From positions 2,483,775 through 2,547,774 of the forward strand of contig JAVHKY010000063.1 of NCBI GenBank assembly GCA_035079385.1: a stretch of 64,000 nt of DNA. The letters run 5' to 3'. Source of the DNA: Aspidiotus rigidus. Taxonomy: Eukaryota; Arthropoda; Insecta; Hemiptera; Diaspididae. Below are positions 1 to 19,110 of the stretch, in pieces (position 1 is the first letter of the stretch; the number at the start of each line of letters is the position of its first letter). The notes under the pieces are model-generated. The model saw nothing but the letters and a program-made list of their open reading frames with translations, was not told where the DNA came from and did not search any database. The translations under genes were made by a program, and so were the position numbers.

Positions 1-181
1 TGACTGCATGCCCGTCACGTGTTTATGTGAGTGTAGAAGCCTCCAGCTCCCAGTAAGTTACAAACAAAAATGGTTGTCCATTTTAACTGCTCTCGAGCTC
101 CCTACTATCGTCAGCAGATTTTGATAATTTGTCGTGGTAATTCTGCGTGACTTCTTTTATGGTAGAATAAGTTATTTCCGG

Positions 182-267
182 CAGGGGCGGATTTACGGGT
201 ACATTTTTTTTTTTTTTTTGGGGGGGGGGGGACGTTTCTCCTGTTTTCCCCCGTAAATTCGCCCCTG
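182..267. mobile_element. Short hAT-like MITE
   Basis: Both ends carry the same inverted terminus: CAGGGGCGGATTTACGGG on the left and its near-perfect complement on the right (one mismatch in 18). The interior is a poly-T run followed by a poly-G run. The flanks share a 7-bp direct copy, TTTCCGG (175-181 and 268-274), consistent with a target-site duplication; hAT elements usually make 8 bp, so one base may have changed. The CAGGGGCG start is typical of hAT superfamily termini. It has no coding capacity and would depend on a transposase elsewhere. Confidence 0.6.
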
Positions 268-1754
268 TTTCCGGAACGTCGATTTAGGCTAGTCAATATT
301 TGAATTTTATTTCAAATGGTAGTGCCGTTTTTTATTGAAGTTACAACTTAGTTTCTGTTACGGGCACATTAATATTTTGCTTCTTATCTTTCGGACGTAT
401 TAAACGAAACTCTAGTCCAGGTTACTATTTTGAAAACATTTACGAGGAGTATCAAGTAGGTCAGAAAAGTCTAAATAAATTGGTTTTAAATCTGCTGTCT
501 AGTAGTTTCACCGACTACGCTGCGATCAGTATAATTTTCTGATCGCTATTTCGCTCAATAGCATGCATGAAATCAAGAGAAAATTAATTGATATTTTTTG
601 TAGGGTACCCGGTATTAAAAATTGATAATATTTGGGCTCTCGTGCACGCACTTTTAATACGGTATTCATTAATGAACGTAATTATATGGTTGTAACAATC
701 TACAGTTCTTGATGATTGTTGGTACAGTACAACAATATTATTAAAATCAATGTAACAACTTGATAGTACTCTACGTATAGTACAGACATCGAGAGTAGAC
801 TGATAGGACCCCTCAATTATCATATTTTCAGTAAAACCGAAGAATTCAGATGCGAAACTTTTTTTTTTTTTTTTTTTTCACATATCTTGGAATAAAGGAT
901 AATTGGAATGCATTGTTGATATGTGTATGTGTTTGGAAATAAGAAAAATTCTCGAAGAAACCTTGCATGCTTTAATGCTTTACTGTTGTTTATGTGCGCA
1001 ATGTGAAATGTTGTCCTCTATATTGCAAATATTCAGAAAAAAACAAAAGAAGTAGAGAAATGCTTTCGAAGTAATATACTTAATACTTAATGCAAACGAT
1101 TACATGAAATGCAGGGAATGTTAAGAATATATTAATCTAAGAAATCGTCAATGGAGTGTATCGAATTTATAATATCTAACTTTATTGCATAAATGAGTAC
1201 AAATGAGGTGGAAGAAGAATTACAAACGATTACTCAAATGAATAGCACTTCTATGGAAAGAAATTACATGTATGACTGTAGATACCTAACTGTAATTTGA
1301 GTCCATTTGAAGAAAAATTCACTCAGTAGTTCGAGAGTAGTTGAAATTATAGTGAAGGGAAACTGTAAGTCGAAATGTAAACCAACGAAATACTCGAGAA
1401 TTCATTCGAAAGTACCCAAGGAAATCGACGGAGATATTGGTGTAGTATTGGTAACGTTTGAGTATATTAACTTGAGTTAGTACCTTAGTGTTTGTAACGT
1501 ATGTGTAAGGAGAAATGGGAGTAAGCGTTACACTAAATCAACTGCAAAGAAGTATAAAACTACGCGAGATAGGTGAATGTTGACCACACTGTTTTAATCG
1601 TACTAGCGTGCCATTAAATAAACTCGAGTAGATAGAAATCTTCACTCATAACATCGATCTTCAATTTCGTGTACTGAATGACATCATACAATCCGATGAG
1701 ATCATCTCAAGCTGTACGCACTTTGTGTTTCTCATGTATTTCTTCAGTATGCTT
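268..1754. other. Non-coding stretch, nothing recognised
   Basis: AT-rich sequence with frequent stops in all frames. The only marked feature is a poly-T run near 859-878. No protein domain, RNA gene or repeat end was recognised. Confidence 0.5.
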
Positions 1755-1782
1755 CTGAAAATGAACTAGTACGGTTCGAAAC
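1755..1782 (+). ncRNA. Degenerate hammerhead-like core
   Basis: CTGAAAA is followed by GAAC, a short loop, GTTC and then GAAAC. This matches the order of a hammerhead core (CTGATGA box, stem II, GAAA) with the first box damaged and a 4-bp stem II. It resembles motifs next to Penelope-like remnants elsewhere in this window, but no Penelope coding sequence was seen nearby. It could be chance. Confidence 0.25.
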
Positions 1783-1902
1783 CGCGTTCAAGCGTTGTAT
1801 AAATGAAGTTTGAAAATAAATGAAATAAGTAGGCCATTTGTGGTATCGAATTCAGAACCATTCCTTGATAGGAAGACATAGTCTAATCTACCTTTATGAG
1901 CA

Positions 1903-2210
1903 TTATAGCGGTAGGCGGTGCGCCTGACCGCCAGTCATGAGTTGAGTAGATATCTGTATTTTAATTTCCTTCTTAATGAGTACAATTTCGGATTTGTAAG
2001 AGGAAATTTAGTAACTATTTGTATCTTAGTTGGTGCGTATCTTACATCATTCTATTCCAACAAAAAGAGAGGACAATTAAACCGGTTTTTCTCAAGGAAT
2101 TCAGAAAGATTACTCGAGTTTTACTCATTTCTATAAAAAATTGAAGAGAATAAAAATGTAGCACGTGTAATGTCCTTTTGAATAAGTTCAATTCAAGATG
2201 TTGAAATGCT
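1903..2210. mobile_element. Helitron-like fragments (3' end and internal segment)
   Basis: The segment at 1903-2010, read on the minus strand, resembles the 3' end of the Helitron-like elements at 32225-33277 and 22725-23669, including a GC-rich hairpin (GGCGGT...ACCGCT). The segment at about 2110-2210 on the plus strand matches an internal portion of the same family (TTTTACTCATTT, then a stretch resembling 32915-32990). The two pieces point in opposite directions, so this is a rearranged remnant and not one element. Confidence 0.4.
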
Positions 2211-3463
2211 GGGATATTAAAAAAATTCTTGAAAATTTTTTTCATTTCTGTTAATTATGAGTAAATTTGTGAGAGGTATAAATATCATCGTTAGATTTTA
2301 AAATATCCTAGAAAAGATAGTTACTTTGGTTCCAAAAAAAAATGTGAAAATTATAGCATGTAGATCATACAGGAAACGCATCTTGTGTCCACAGGCTGAT
2401 GTAATGCATTAGGGTTACCGCATATGGCTGCTGATGGTAATTCACATACGCACAGTAAGCATGTACATTATTCGTTATGTGCACGTTTTTGTAAATATTA
2501 CCTAGGTACAAACTTCTCGAAAATGCGAGCTTAATTCGCATTTCTTAAACAGATAGGTAAAGAATTTTCGTCAGTTTTCCACGTACGATTACACTTTTTA
2601 CTAATAATTTATTGTTGTCTTACCCTAGCCACTCGTAATTTCTTACCTAAACCATTCTTCGTCAATCTAATTGAAAAAATGGATGAATAGTGCTTTGTAA
2701 AAGCCATGACGTTCGATTGAAAGAACAAAAATGAAGAAATTTCTTCTCATCGTGGGGAAGTATTTCGGAATCATTCGGAGAAAATGCGAAACTTGTTCCT
2801 CTTATTAGATGGGGTTGTTCTTATTTATTCGTTCGTTTCTCTTTCTTTATCTGTATCTGTATGTGTTTGTGTTTGTGTTTTTTTTTCTTCTTCGACGAAT
2901 CCTTCAGGTAATATTTAAAGTAAAGTAGATTCAGAAACAGTGTGTCGCTCCAGTGTCTTCCTGGACTTATCTACGGCTTGCTTCGTTGGAAGAGAAAGTT
3001 GCGTAAGAAAGGTAACAAAAAAAAAATCACAGGTATAACACTCTCTGTTTTCGAGTTACACTTTGGTTGAATGTGAGTTTTATATTTTTCAGGTTCCATA
3101 AAGATTAGACGAAGGCACCCTCTCTAAGGGCGTGTATTTAGTTCCACATGAATAACGAAGAGAGAAAAAAAAGAGACTCGTATTTTTTTCTTTCTCAAAA
3201 GGAAAAAATACAAGAGCAAAAGACACGAATGCAACGCAACTCATTGAAGAATGGAACATGGTATGAAAATTATACCTACCTCGACAGCTCATAGACGAAT
3301 TCAAACACATATGTACATACAACCTGTGCAAAAGAAGAAAAAGTTTTACGAAAAGCCATATTTCTGCACTAGTTCTATAAGAGAATTTATTCTCCATGGA
3401 GCACAAGTTTCTACTGTAGAAAGGTCAGTTACAACACCCTTGTCCATCAAAACTACTGTATTA

Positions 3464-3501
<38 letters not shown>

Positions 3502-6500
3502 TGTGCAATACTTATGTTTAGTTTTCGCGCTTCATTACGACAGACAAATCCACCTCCTCACGCATTGTAATTTAGTAACTCAATAAAATACGTTACACGT
3601 TGCAACAGACCGCGGTAACTAAACCTGAGTATATTCACTATAATGGGAGGTAATATCGAGAAAAGTCAAATTAAATTATATTCAATGTCGAAAATACTTC
3701 TGAGAGTACCTAACTTAAATAGCTCATGTTTATTTTAAATGTTTGAACTTTGTTCATATCTGTCACCGCTATTGCAATTGGTCATATGATTGTATTTATA
3801 TGTATCGCATTATAACAAACCTAATCACTGCACAAAATAGTTCCACAATTTTTCATTCATCAAAAAATAAATACACATACGAAAATTATAAAAATAGTAT
3901 GTTCAAGAAGAGTTTTCGTTGGTGGCGTCGACGTCAATGCACTCGCTTACAAGACCTTTTCTCGGCCTTCCACCACGCTGACGCGCACAATATAATTCAC
4001 TTGAAAGAAGAAATACGTCTCCGGGATAGGGAAGGGGGCTTTAATGTGCTTCACTGATATTGCGGTTTTTGACGCAATGTAAAATTATAGGAATACTTCC
4101 AATTCGCGGTCATGATCGTCACCGTCGCGGATAAAGTATACTCGAAGTAACGAACTTCGTCAAGTACCCTCATTTATATATGCTTATTAATTTCATTTTC
4201 TTTTGTCGCGCGTATAGCTTTCTTGTCTGCGCCCTGTTACAATTCAATACCAGTATATTGTATGGATCTCGATAGACGCCGACGGGACGTTTATAATTTC
4301 TTCTTTCCTGCAATAACCGTCACGTCGATTGCCAATTTCTTTATTCTAAGCCCAATTGCACGTATTACTGCTTCATAAAATTTGAAGCAATTTGTGGAAT
4401 TGCAGCGTTGTCTATAGGGGTGTGCGCTTTTCAGTCACTCGCTCTCGAGTGAACTCTCAAAGAAATATCACGCCATCGAGAATGCGCGTATTATTATTAA
4501 GTCGAACAAAAAAAGTTGTACCTTATTGATGTAAAATATTGATGTAAAATTTACCACTACCGTTTCATACCCTACTGTACATCAATGTAACGTACGTACA
4601 TACGATCGTCTCTCAATCCAAGTCGATAAAATAGTAAGAATTGCTTATACATATTTGTTTACGAGGATGTAGTGAATAGTGAGTACAGGATATGTGAACG
4701 ATTATTCGATCCCGTCTGATGTAAATTTTCTACTCTCTCGCGGTTATGTTGAATGATAAATATTGAAAAAGTGTACTGTATGAGGAATCAAAAAAATAGC
4801 TTGTACATGTGATTGGCAGCCATTTTCACCGTCTCCACCGTACATGCAAAAATAACGATCACCGAGACGAAATCTTCCGCGCATCAGTTTGTAATACGTA
4901 TGTTAGTAATGAAGCTTCATAATCACGCAATACTACTATCACAATATTGACTATACATGGTAAACGCCAATTTTATTTACGCACATCCATCGTGATGTGC
5001 CGTATCTGAGAATGGAGAACTTGTTGAAGGAAATTATTACTATTATTAAATTCTGAATTGAAAACCGATATTAGAGAACAATTAGGTATAGTGATCTGAT
5101 TTTTTTCCGTCTGCATGTTTAAACTTTGTACACCAGATCAGTAAAAAAATAATAGAAATAAAAACCAATTAGGTGAAAAGAGGGGCTTAGATTCGTAGTG
5201 GTGATTCAACAGACAATATAGTACACATATTATACTGTAAACGTGTACATGCATAAGTAAGATACAAGACCTGCTACTCGCATATTATGAGCCGGGTAGC
5301 GTTACCTTGATATACAACGAACCTATATAATTAACGGTGGTCAGTTGATTTTTGAGTTCGAATCGGCAGAACGGAGCGGAATGCCTGTAATATTATGATA
5401 AACGATCGACCATATTTATTCGAAAAATCAGATCGCACGATAATAGAAGACACGCGACTTCAGACTAATTCGAACAAAGGATGGTTCACAAAGGTCTTCC
5501 GTAGAATAAATATTTAAAGTAGGAACTTTTTGCACTTAGCCGATTTTGATGTAATAAAAGCGCGCCTTCCGAACGCGACGTCAAAAGAGTAGTATCAGTA
5601 CACGACTAGGCACAGTTTCTCATTTCTCATTTTGTTTTCTCATTATACATTCATTCAAATTGAATAATGCAAACGATATGAGAACGATCAATCGAATCTA
5701 TACAGTGTACTATATCGCAGATGAATATATTGTACTCTACCTTCCTTGAATGCTATACATCCTTATCCAGGCAGTATTGGATAGTAAATGAGATTTTTCT
5801 ACCTATTTTTGTTCCGTAGATAGATTATGGAAGTTGGAAGCCCTTCGACGAGATGCAGTTTTCACCCTCTTTTCGTTTTCTACGACATCGTTCTCTACAT
5901 CAGTGCAGTAGACGTTCAGGGGACCGGTGACAACTCTAATATTGCTTTCTTTCCACTTACTCGTGGGCATGACGCACTTGAAATGAAAATCGGCTATTCT
6001 ACTGGGAAATGTCTTGCGCTATTTACCCTCTTCCTTTTTAACGTAAACCAATAAGATAAGTCTAATGTCTTATTTAAAGAATTTCGGCGATCCGGAAAAT
6101 TATTAGAATTTGTTTTCGAGCGTAAATTCTTATCGTTATCTTCTCTCCTACAGCAACGACTTGCCAAGAATATCCTCGCGTGAATACATATATGTCTTCC
6201 TTTTTCTCGTTTTCTCGTTTTTATTTTTCACCCACTGCATGCTCACGAGAGCTCTTTCTTTCTCATCACAGTATTCTGTAGCACAGAGTCGTTATTCACC
6301 TCCGTACTTCGGTCGATAGATTGGTACGTCGTCATGTTAGAAATATTTAATTAATTCTCAAAAACTAGTTTACCATACGAATTATAAGTACCTATGTATA
6401 TATGCGAAGGCGTCTTACACAAAGAGTATACATATTATAGTCATATTATAGTGATAAGTACTTTCATTCGAGTATAATACTTCTTCGCAAGATTAGAACT

Positions 6501-6628
6501 GGAACTGAATCGAAAAATTAATTCCATCACTGTCGGATAGAAATCTTGCCGTAAAATAGAATATCGTACGGTGCGACCATGAGGACCTTATTAAACGAAT
6601 CCGTTCCTCCAAGTTACGGCTATCCATA
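2211..6628. other. Non-coding stretch with one ATT microsatellite
   Basis: No gene recognised. It holds an (ATT)n tract at about 3466-3500 and short homopolymer runs. Open frames here are short and carry no recognisable domain. Confidence 0.5.
3466..3500. repeat. (ATT)n microsatellite
   Basis: About 11 to 12 uninterrupted trinucleotide units. Confidence 0.9.
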
Positions 6629-6726
6629 ATAAACGCGAAAAGGACGAATACTCCGAAGTGAGAGTAAACTTCTGCGGTTTGCATAGTCTACTCTCCCTTC
6701 GGAGGATTCGTCCTTTTTGCGTTTAT
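6629..6726. repeat. Imperfect hairpin, about 98 bp
   Basis: The arms at 6629-6669 and 6687-6726 are imperfect reverse complements sharing ATAAACGC, AGGACGAAT and CTCCGAAG blocks, with a short loop. It could be a small MITE or foldback remnant. No target duplication was found. Confidence 0.55.
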
Positions 6727-9599
6727 CTTGAGGACTTCCCTTCAACTCGGGTATTTTTCTACCTCACACAAAACAGATTACAAAATTATGCTTTCATTTG
6801 ATGTTCTTTTGAATGTATAATGGTAATCAATATTGACCCAACACATTTCATTTTCACTGGGCTGAGTATAGGTAATATTTTTTGAAGCTCCTTCATTTAC
6901 TAACGGCCGTGGAACGTTTTATAAATTGTATAAGTAAACTTAATCGTTACCACTTACCAGTATTCAGTTATAGGTTCTGTAGTCGACTTGATAAAGTTTT
7001 AATTTGTCGTTCAGTCTAATAAATCCTATTGCGTGATACATCTCGTTTGGGAGTGAGCGAAACCACTAATCCAACTTCCGGGCACGCGTAAGACAAAATC
7101 AAATCGTCTAACTACTGAAATTGAAGATTGCATGCATTTCAAGGGTTACGCTTGCGATTGGATTGATTTCAAAACGCCATATACACTATCAAGTATTTAT
7201 GCGACCTAAAATCGAGGTTTCTGGTTTGTCAAATTTCTAATTTCAGGCGAGTCTTCGCCCATGATCAAACACTTATAGGACTTACCTCCGTCGAAAGGTA
7301 ACTACGTTCGAGTATGGGAAATTCTGTGCGCACACTACAACGATTCTTATGCTCCGCTACAATCTCTCTTCAAAGCCCCGATGCTAAGATGCTTAACTCC
7401 CAACGACAGGAAAATATTTCACCGCAAACTATTAAGTATCTTCAAACAGCAATTTGAAGATAAAAGTTATCGAGTGTGTGACTTTATGAGTAATATAGAA
7501 AATGAGCAATCTATTCGGGAACTGTTTTTTCAATCGCGTGTAGTAGTGTGTTGACATAACTAGCGTACGAGCGTTCATTTGCAGCAAAAAATTTAAGAAT
7601 TAGATTCGTTTTCCCGGCATGATTTTCCATTGGGCTGCTGTCGTAGTATATATAGAGTTTAATGAGGTCGATTTTCTCCATAGAAATATAATAACATTTC
7701 GCGCATAATTACGACGACTATATACTGCGTTATAGCGCACTGAACGAAAACATGGTGCTAGAACGCGAAAACTATGTATATTGTAGAGATCGATATAATA
7801 TTATTCCAGTTTCTATGAACGAAACGATGAATCGAATAGAAAATTATATTTTACGCAAACTTTCCCAAAGAAAATGATTGTATCGTTTTCTAAGGGTGAA
7901 GCTGAGTTACCGCGTGTTTCTAGAAGAAAAAAATAGTATAGTTCGTAAGTTTAAAACCGCGGTCATTAACATCAAACGAAAACACATCGGTATACCAACA
8001 CATCAAGTAAAGATGGCGCTTAGTCACCGCAGTGAAACGTGTCGAGTTATTATCTCAAAAATCCTGCGACTATGGCTACCGGATAAATACAAGAGGTACG
8101 CAAGAAAACTCGCTGTAATTGTACGAATGCAAATATAAGACGTCTTCAAATAATATAACCTCTCACAGCTTCAATTTTGTTGTCGCCATTCCATCATGAA
8201 ATTTTCAATTGTTTCTCATCGTAACCTTTCCATCAAAGGCAGTGATGTGAAACAACAAAAATTTCCACACTTAAAATATACTCATACACACATACTCAAA
8301 GAAGAGAAAAATTTTGATCGTCATTCAGTCGAAAATAATCTTCATTTAGCGAAGAAGGCGAGTATTCGAAAATGATTCCTATACATCTAACCATAAATCC
8401 AACTATTATTCTACGATCAAGCTAAAGACGCGAACTGATGCAAAAAATACGCAATTTTCATTTTGTTCACTTCCATGTCGCATCATGCGTGCTATACTCG
8501 TACCTGTGTCTGGAAAGAGGCGAGAAAAAAGCGCCTAGCTGATACTGTATACGCTTACTAAGTCGTGATTTATGATACCGTCATAAACTCAATAAAGGCG
8601 ATGCAGTCCAGTGGAAAAAAGAAATAGGAAAAAAAATCGAGAATATTCGTAAGAGAATAATTGTCTAATATATGTAGAAGCTTATGAACTGAGTCGGTCT
8701 TGAAAATAAATTAGGAGTGTAAAACCGATAAATCAAACTTACAGCAGAAAAATATAAATTTTTCTCTATTCGTTGAGAGAAAAAGAAAAATAAATAAATA
8801 AAGCGAGTGAGAGTTGCCTGAACAGGTATTCAACATTAAAATGAAAGAGCTTGTAAGAATCGCTTCGTTCTTTTTTTTTTTTTTTTTTTTTTTCCTTTCC
8901 TACGTTCTTCTTCCGTTTACGTTTCTAGCTTTGGTCATTTTTATTGGAATTCACCATCATATAGCAGCGTGTCGTGTTCATTACAAATATGTACACTTTC
9001 AGAAGGGAAAAATTGGAAAGATTCATAAAAATACTATATATGTACTTGTAAACTACGGATACTACGTATTAGACTTACCCTTCATTATAATATACACATG
9101 CTATCCTATCCGAGAGTATGTACATGTATCCATAGATATATGGGTACATAATAAACTTACAATTTAGCCTAGATGCTTTACTATTTCGTTCGACACTTCT
9201 ACGTTGACGTATGGACTGAGCTTTGCTTGAGATACCATACTCTGATAAAAAGTATCCTATAAAAATAATAGTTTATTTTCCTGCCAATTGGAAATATCAG
9301 ACTCGCTCTACCTAATGAACAAATTATAACATAGAATTTCCCATACCGCATAAAGATTACCAAATTTTTTTTATAATTATCTTTCTACTAAATAGTCATC
9401 AGGAGAGAAGAATACGAACTGACAAAAACGAACGTAAATGGGAATGGGAAAGGAGAAAATTTTTATTACAATCAAAGCCGGTGGTAACAAGAGAAGATGA
9501 ATCACGAGTCGTTGGTAGGAAGCTTATAAAACTTTTCAATGAGGTCGTTATCAGAGAAGAACCGATCCAAAACGACGGTATAATCAGGAAGTCTACGAT
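6727..9599. other. Non-coding stretch, nothing recognised
   Basis: No gene or element end recognised. A poly-T run lies near 8871-8893. Short open frames here show no family motifs. Confidence 0.5.
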
Positions 9600-10290
9600 G
9601 ATTTTCTATTACGTAGTATAATTGTACTGTTGACGACAATGACTCTCAAAATAATTTTCCTCAGTATGTTCGTAATGTTAGGTCGACTGTAAATAAATTT
9701 ACTCTCTTCACCAATCCTAAATCTTTTCTGGTCCCTAATCCTGCCTCTCCCCGCCTGTTTGGCCTTCCCAAACTTCATAAAGATAATGTCCCTATCAGGC
9801 CGGTTTCAATTTGACCAAGATCCTTGATCAGTGGCAGTCTGAATTTTTCATCAGTAAACAGTAACTCTCAGAAACTGGTGAAGAAAATCAGTTGTTCCCT
9901 CTCTCCACCCGTTGGTTCTGTTCTTGTTTCTTTTGACGTTGCTCACATATAACCGAGCATCACCCTCCTCCCCCTTGGAGTTTTTCAGAACCTCATTAGA
10001 CAACGTGCAGGTGCCTACTTCCAATGAGCTCATGGCACTCCTTGACCTGTGCCTTTCTCCCAACTGTTTCCAGTTTCCACACCTTATTTATGAGTTTCCT
10101 AAGAACGTCGGTGTTCCAATAGGTTCTCTCCTTGGCTTCTTCGTCTCGGAGGTCTTCTTCAAAAAGTTTGAGAATGAGTTTTTTCAGTGTGAATTCCACT
10201 TCCTCTCTCCAGTGGCTTATTGGCAGCATTACGTTAACATTGTCCTGATTAAACATGTCCGGCAATATGATTTTCCATATCAATCCAACT
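9600..10290 (+). pseudogene. Dead Penelope-like reverse transcriptase
   Basis: Broken reading frames on the plus strand give, in order, PRLFGLPKLHKDNVPIRPV (about 9745-9810), SVLVSFDVAHI followed by a stop (about 9920-9955), and FPKNVGVPIGSLLGFFVSEV with YWQHYVNIVLI (to about 10250). These correspond to the LYGLPKVHK box, motif A (SFDV), motif B (PIGS-LG) and motif C of Penelope-like reverse transcriptases, and they align with the better copy at 23962-25739. The catalytic YVDD box reads YVNI here (10230-10241), so both key aspartates are lost. Several frameshifts and stops separate the pieces. No GIY-YIG part follows. This is an old, inactive copy of a different subfamily from the 24-kb element. 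Confidence 0.8.
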
Positions 10291-10559
10291 CGTTCTACCT
10301 ATATGGTATTTGTAGGTCGTGAGAACTGCGTATTTCTTAAACAAATTGAAGTCATATTTCTGTTCATCATAGAACATAAGATCTCATTGAGTGATTATTT
10401 AACATTTCATAAATTCAAGAAAAACATTTTACCGCAGATTGAAAATAATTTGCTCGTTGCGGTGTGTGAGTAAAACAATATACCTTCAATCCTTTCATAT
10501 TGATAAATAGTCTTTTTTTTCCTTCAAATAAAAATGTAGGTATAATATAAATATAAGAA

Positions 10560-10788
10560 GAACCGTCTAATTAGTTACAAATTGAATTGCGCCAAGTGAT
10601 ATGTACAGCAAGAACACAATTGTTAAGAAGAACTTTCTTTCTATGGGAGCTAAAATTTTCAATTACGGCTTAAAAGTTGTTCTGTAATAATACGAATATA
10701 TAACGAAAATTTCATGTCGATAGGTACAGCGGTTCTCGAGTTACAACAGGACGAACATACAGACAATTTTTCTGCTTTATATATTAGA
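10560..10788 (-). mobile_element. Helitron-like 5' end fragment
   Basis: Read on the minus strand it starts TCTAATATATAAAGC and continues through TTGTCTGTATG..GTCC, CTCGAGAACCGCTGTACC and a segment containing AGCTCCCATAGAAA. All of these are shared with the plus-strand element beginning at 32225. Only the 5' portion is present. Confidence 0.65.
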
Positions 10789-17170
<6,382 letters not shown>

Positions 17171-17248
17171 ACGAAAGAAAAAGAGTACGGTTTTACGTAG
17201 ACACGCAGAAAAACTATATTATTGTGAGACTGCAGTTTCGCGGTGAAT
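17171..17248. repeat. Left 78-bp inverted arm of a Penelope-like remnant
   Basis: This is the reverse complement of 17743-17820 with no mismatch that I could find. The two arms enclose the endonuclease remnant at 17337-17740. Penelope-like elements are known to carry terminal repeats (pLTRs) in direct or inverted orientation, and this arrangement fits. Confidence 0.85.
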
Positions 17249-17269
17249 CGGTCGTCATCGCATCATCAG
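17235..17269 (-). ncRNA. Hammerhead-like ribozyme core
   Basis: On the minus strand an intact CTGATGA box is followed by a short GCG..CGC stem and GAAAC. Hammerhead motifs are established in the terminal repeats of Penelope-like elements. The position, just at the junction with the inverted arm and downstream of the endonuclease remnant on the same strand, is where such a motif is expected. Pairing of stems I and III was not established by eye. Confidence 0.45.
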
Positions 17270-17336
17270 TTTAACAGTACTGAGAACAAAAGCGAAGATC
17301 GAAAAAGTATACAATATTCTAAAGATAAGAAAAATG

Positions 17337-17740
17337 CTACTTGTAAACACGTGCCACTATGTCAGTATTACTCATTAGAATGATATCATTAGTTAGTTTT
17401 TCTTTCTTATTGATGTGCTTGCGTATTTCGATGTTTTCTAACTTCCGCAGGAGCGAAGGGCGACAGACCTGGTGAAGAAGAGTAACGTTGTCCAAGGAGA
17501 AGGAGTAGTTAAGTTTGAGCAGATGGTCAGCAAAATGAGAAAATCTGGTGGTGTTGCGTCCTTTCCAGGAGGAAATATGTTCGTCGACACGAGTTGATAA
17601 AGATCTAGATGTTTGACTAATGTATTTGACCTCACAATTAGCGCATTCAAGTTTATAAACTCCACTCTTCTCTCAAATGGGGGCAGGTGGACCTTTGACG
17701 TTGGAGAGAGCACGTAGAGTGGAGGGAGAGTAGAAGGAAC
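17337..17740 (-). pseudogene. Penelope-like GIY-YIG endonuclease, C-terminal remnant
   Basis: The minus strand encodes a linker ending STLRALSNVKGPPAPI, then a stop, then EKSGVYKLECANCEVKYIS and a downstream segment with SLSTRVDEHI, HFADHLL and LRKLENIEIRKHINKK, ending VYK-stop at 17337-17339. The GVYKLE..CANC..KYI order is the GIY-YIG motif with the Cys-rich insert typical of Penelope-like endonucleases; the usual YIG glycine position reads YIS. One in-frame stop precedes the domain. The reverse transcriptase part is absent. The fragment fills the space between the two inverted arms. Confidence 0.82.
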
Positions 17741-17742
17741 CT

Positions 17743-17820
17743 ATTCACCGCGAAACTGCAGTCTCACAATAATATAGTTTTTCTGCGTGTCTACGTAAAA
17801 CCGTACTCTTTTTCTTTCGT
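17743..17820. repeat. Right 78-bp inverted arm of a Penelope-like remnant
   Basis: Reverse complement of 17171-17248. It lies at the 5' side of the minus-strand endonuclease fragment, so the element reads as inverted terminal repeat, truncated coding end, then terminal repeat. Confidence 0.85.
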
Positions 17821-18317
17821 ATAATGACGCGCAACGACGACCATAAAACCGTTGATTTTAGCATGTAATTAGTTCGTAAATTTGTCCGAAACTGCTCATT
17901 GTATAACATCCCATCTGAACGAAAGAACGTGTATTCGACTAGCAGAAAATATTTGTACTTTAGACTTGTTCGTCTTGAGACTCGATGTGCAGTCTTCTAT
18001 GTAGAAATCTCCCAGCCATAGGATATTTTATGCATGCAGGATTGTGAAAGGAGAAATTTGCAAACGAGTGTGAAATCGCGCATGAGTATGGCAAATTTGA
18101 ATTTGAACGCTCTTTATTTGTAAGATATATTTTTATTGTACGATATACTGTAAGGTTCTGCTCGTGACTTTTCTTTTTTTGTTTTTTTCGATAGGGAATC
18201 TGTTTTCTAAGGGTTATTTGGCGAAAAATATCCGGTTTCCACCGTCCACCGTCCTCCGAGCAGCAACCTATCCTAAATTGAGACCAAGGAAGACTTATGA
18301 AAAATGTCGATGATTGA

Positions 18318-18927
18318 GAGTCGAAAATTTCAACTTTCGAGCTTCGTATGATAGAGGGAGAACTTGGAAAAAAAACGACGGCTTCCTTGATGAAGTTGAA
18401 TGAGGAACGCTGGGAACCTGTTTTATGAGTCAAATGTGATTTGGTATTGAAAATTCAAGGAAGCCTAGACCAAGATAAAGCTAGTATAAAGAAGGCCTAG
18501 ACCTATTATAAGCCTTGTATAATATAGTTTGAGAGTCTAAATTTTTCTCGAATCTCCAGCTATATATGATAGAAGGGGGACGTAGAAAAATTTCGACTCT
18601 CGAGCTAAGAGTGGAAATTTTAACAAGGAACCTGATTTATCCAACTATATTATATTACACTAATAGTTGGTCTAGGCCTTCTTTTTACTACCTTCTCCAA
18701 ATCTAGGCTTCCTTGAATTTTCAATACCAAATCTCACTCGAATCATAAAACAGGTTCCCTGCGTTCCTCGTTTAACTTCGTTAAGGAAGCCGTAATTTTT
18801 CCAAGTCCCTCTCCTATCATATATGGCTCGAGAGTCGAAATTTTTCCAAGTTTTTTGCCGGACGCGGACGGCGCACGGCACACGGCAAATTTCTCAAATA
18901 GCCCCCCATAAAACAGGTTCACTGTTA
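18318..18927. repeat. Foldback repeat related to the 45-bp minisatellite
   Basis: The arms at about 18318-18510 and 18665-18855 are imperfect inverted copies: each holds the leader cggcttccttg..gaacctgttttat..ggaagccta and, on the outer side, one degenerate 45-bp unit (ctatcatatatggctcgag). The tail at 18857-18927 (gcacggca..tagccccccataaaac) is shared with the end of the minisatellite block at 46549-47445. So this is a second, short-array copy of the same repeat family, with the leader in inverted duplicate. No coding capacity is credible here. Confidence 0.7.
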
Positions 18928-19110
18928 CAATTTCGATAATTGAGAGTCCTGACGAGTCGGAAATTTCTGTGTTCATCTTTTATTATAATAGGTAGCTCGG
19001 AAGTCGAAATTTTCTTTATGTTTCCCCACACTTATCTTATATAGCTCAAGAATCTAAATTTTTTTCAAGTCCCCTTGTTTCGCATAAAACAGGTTCCCTT
19101 CATCCCTCGT
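18928..19110. repeat. Degenerate relatives of the 45-bp unit
   Basis: Phrases such as tagctcggaagtcgaaattt and tagctcaagaatctaaattt resemble the 45-bp unit, and cgcataaaacaggttccctt repeats the tail motif. The units are too diverged to count reliably. Confidence 0.5.

Noticed and set aside
18743..18976. Short minus-strand frames in the foldback region
   Set aside because: They translate repeat leader and 45-bp unit sequence, also seen at 46549-47445.
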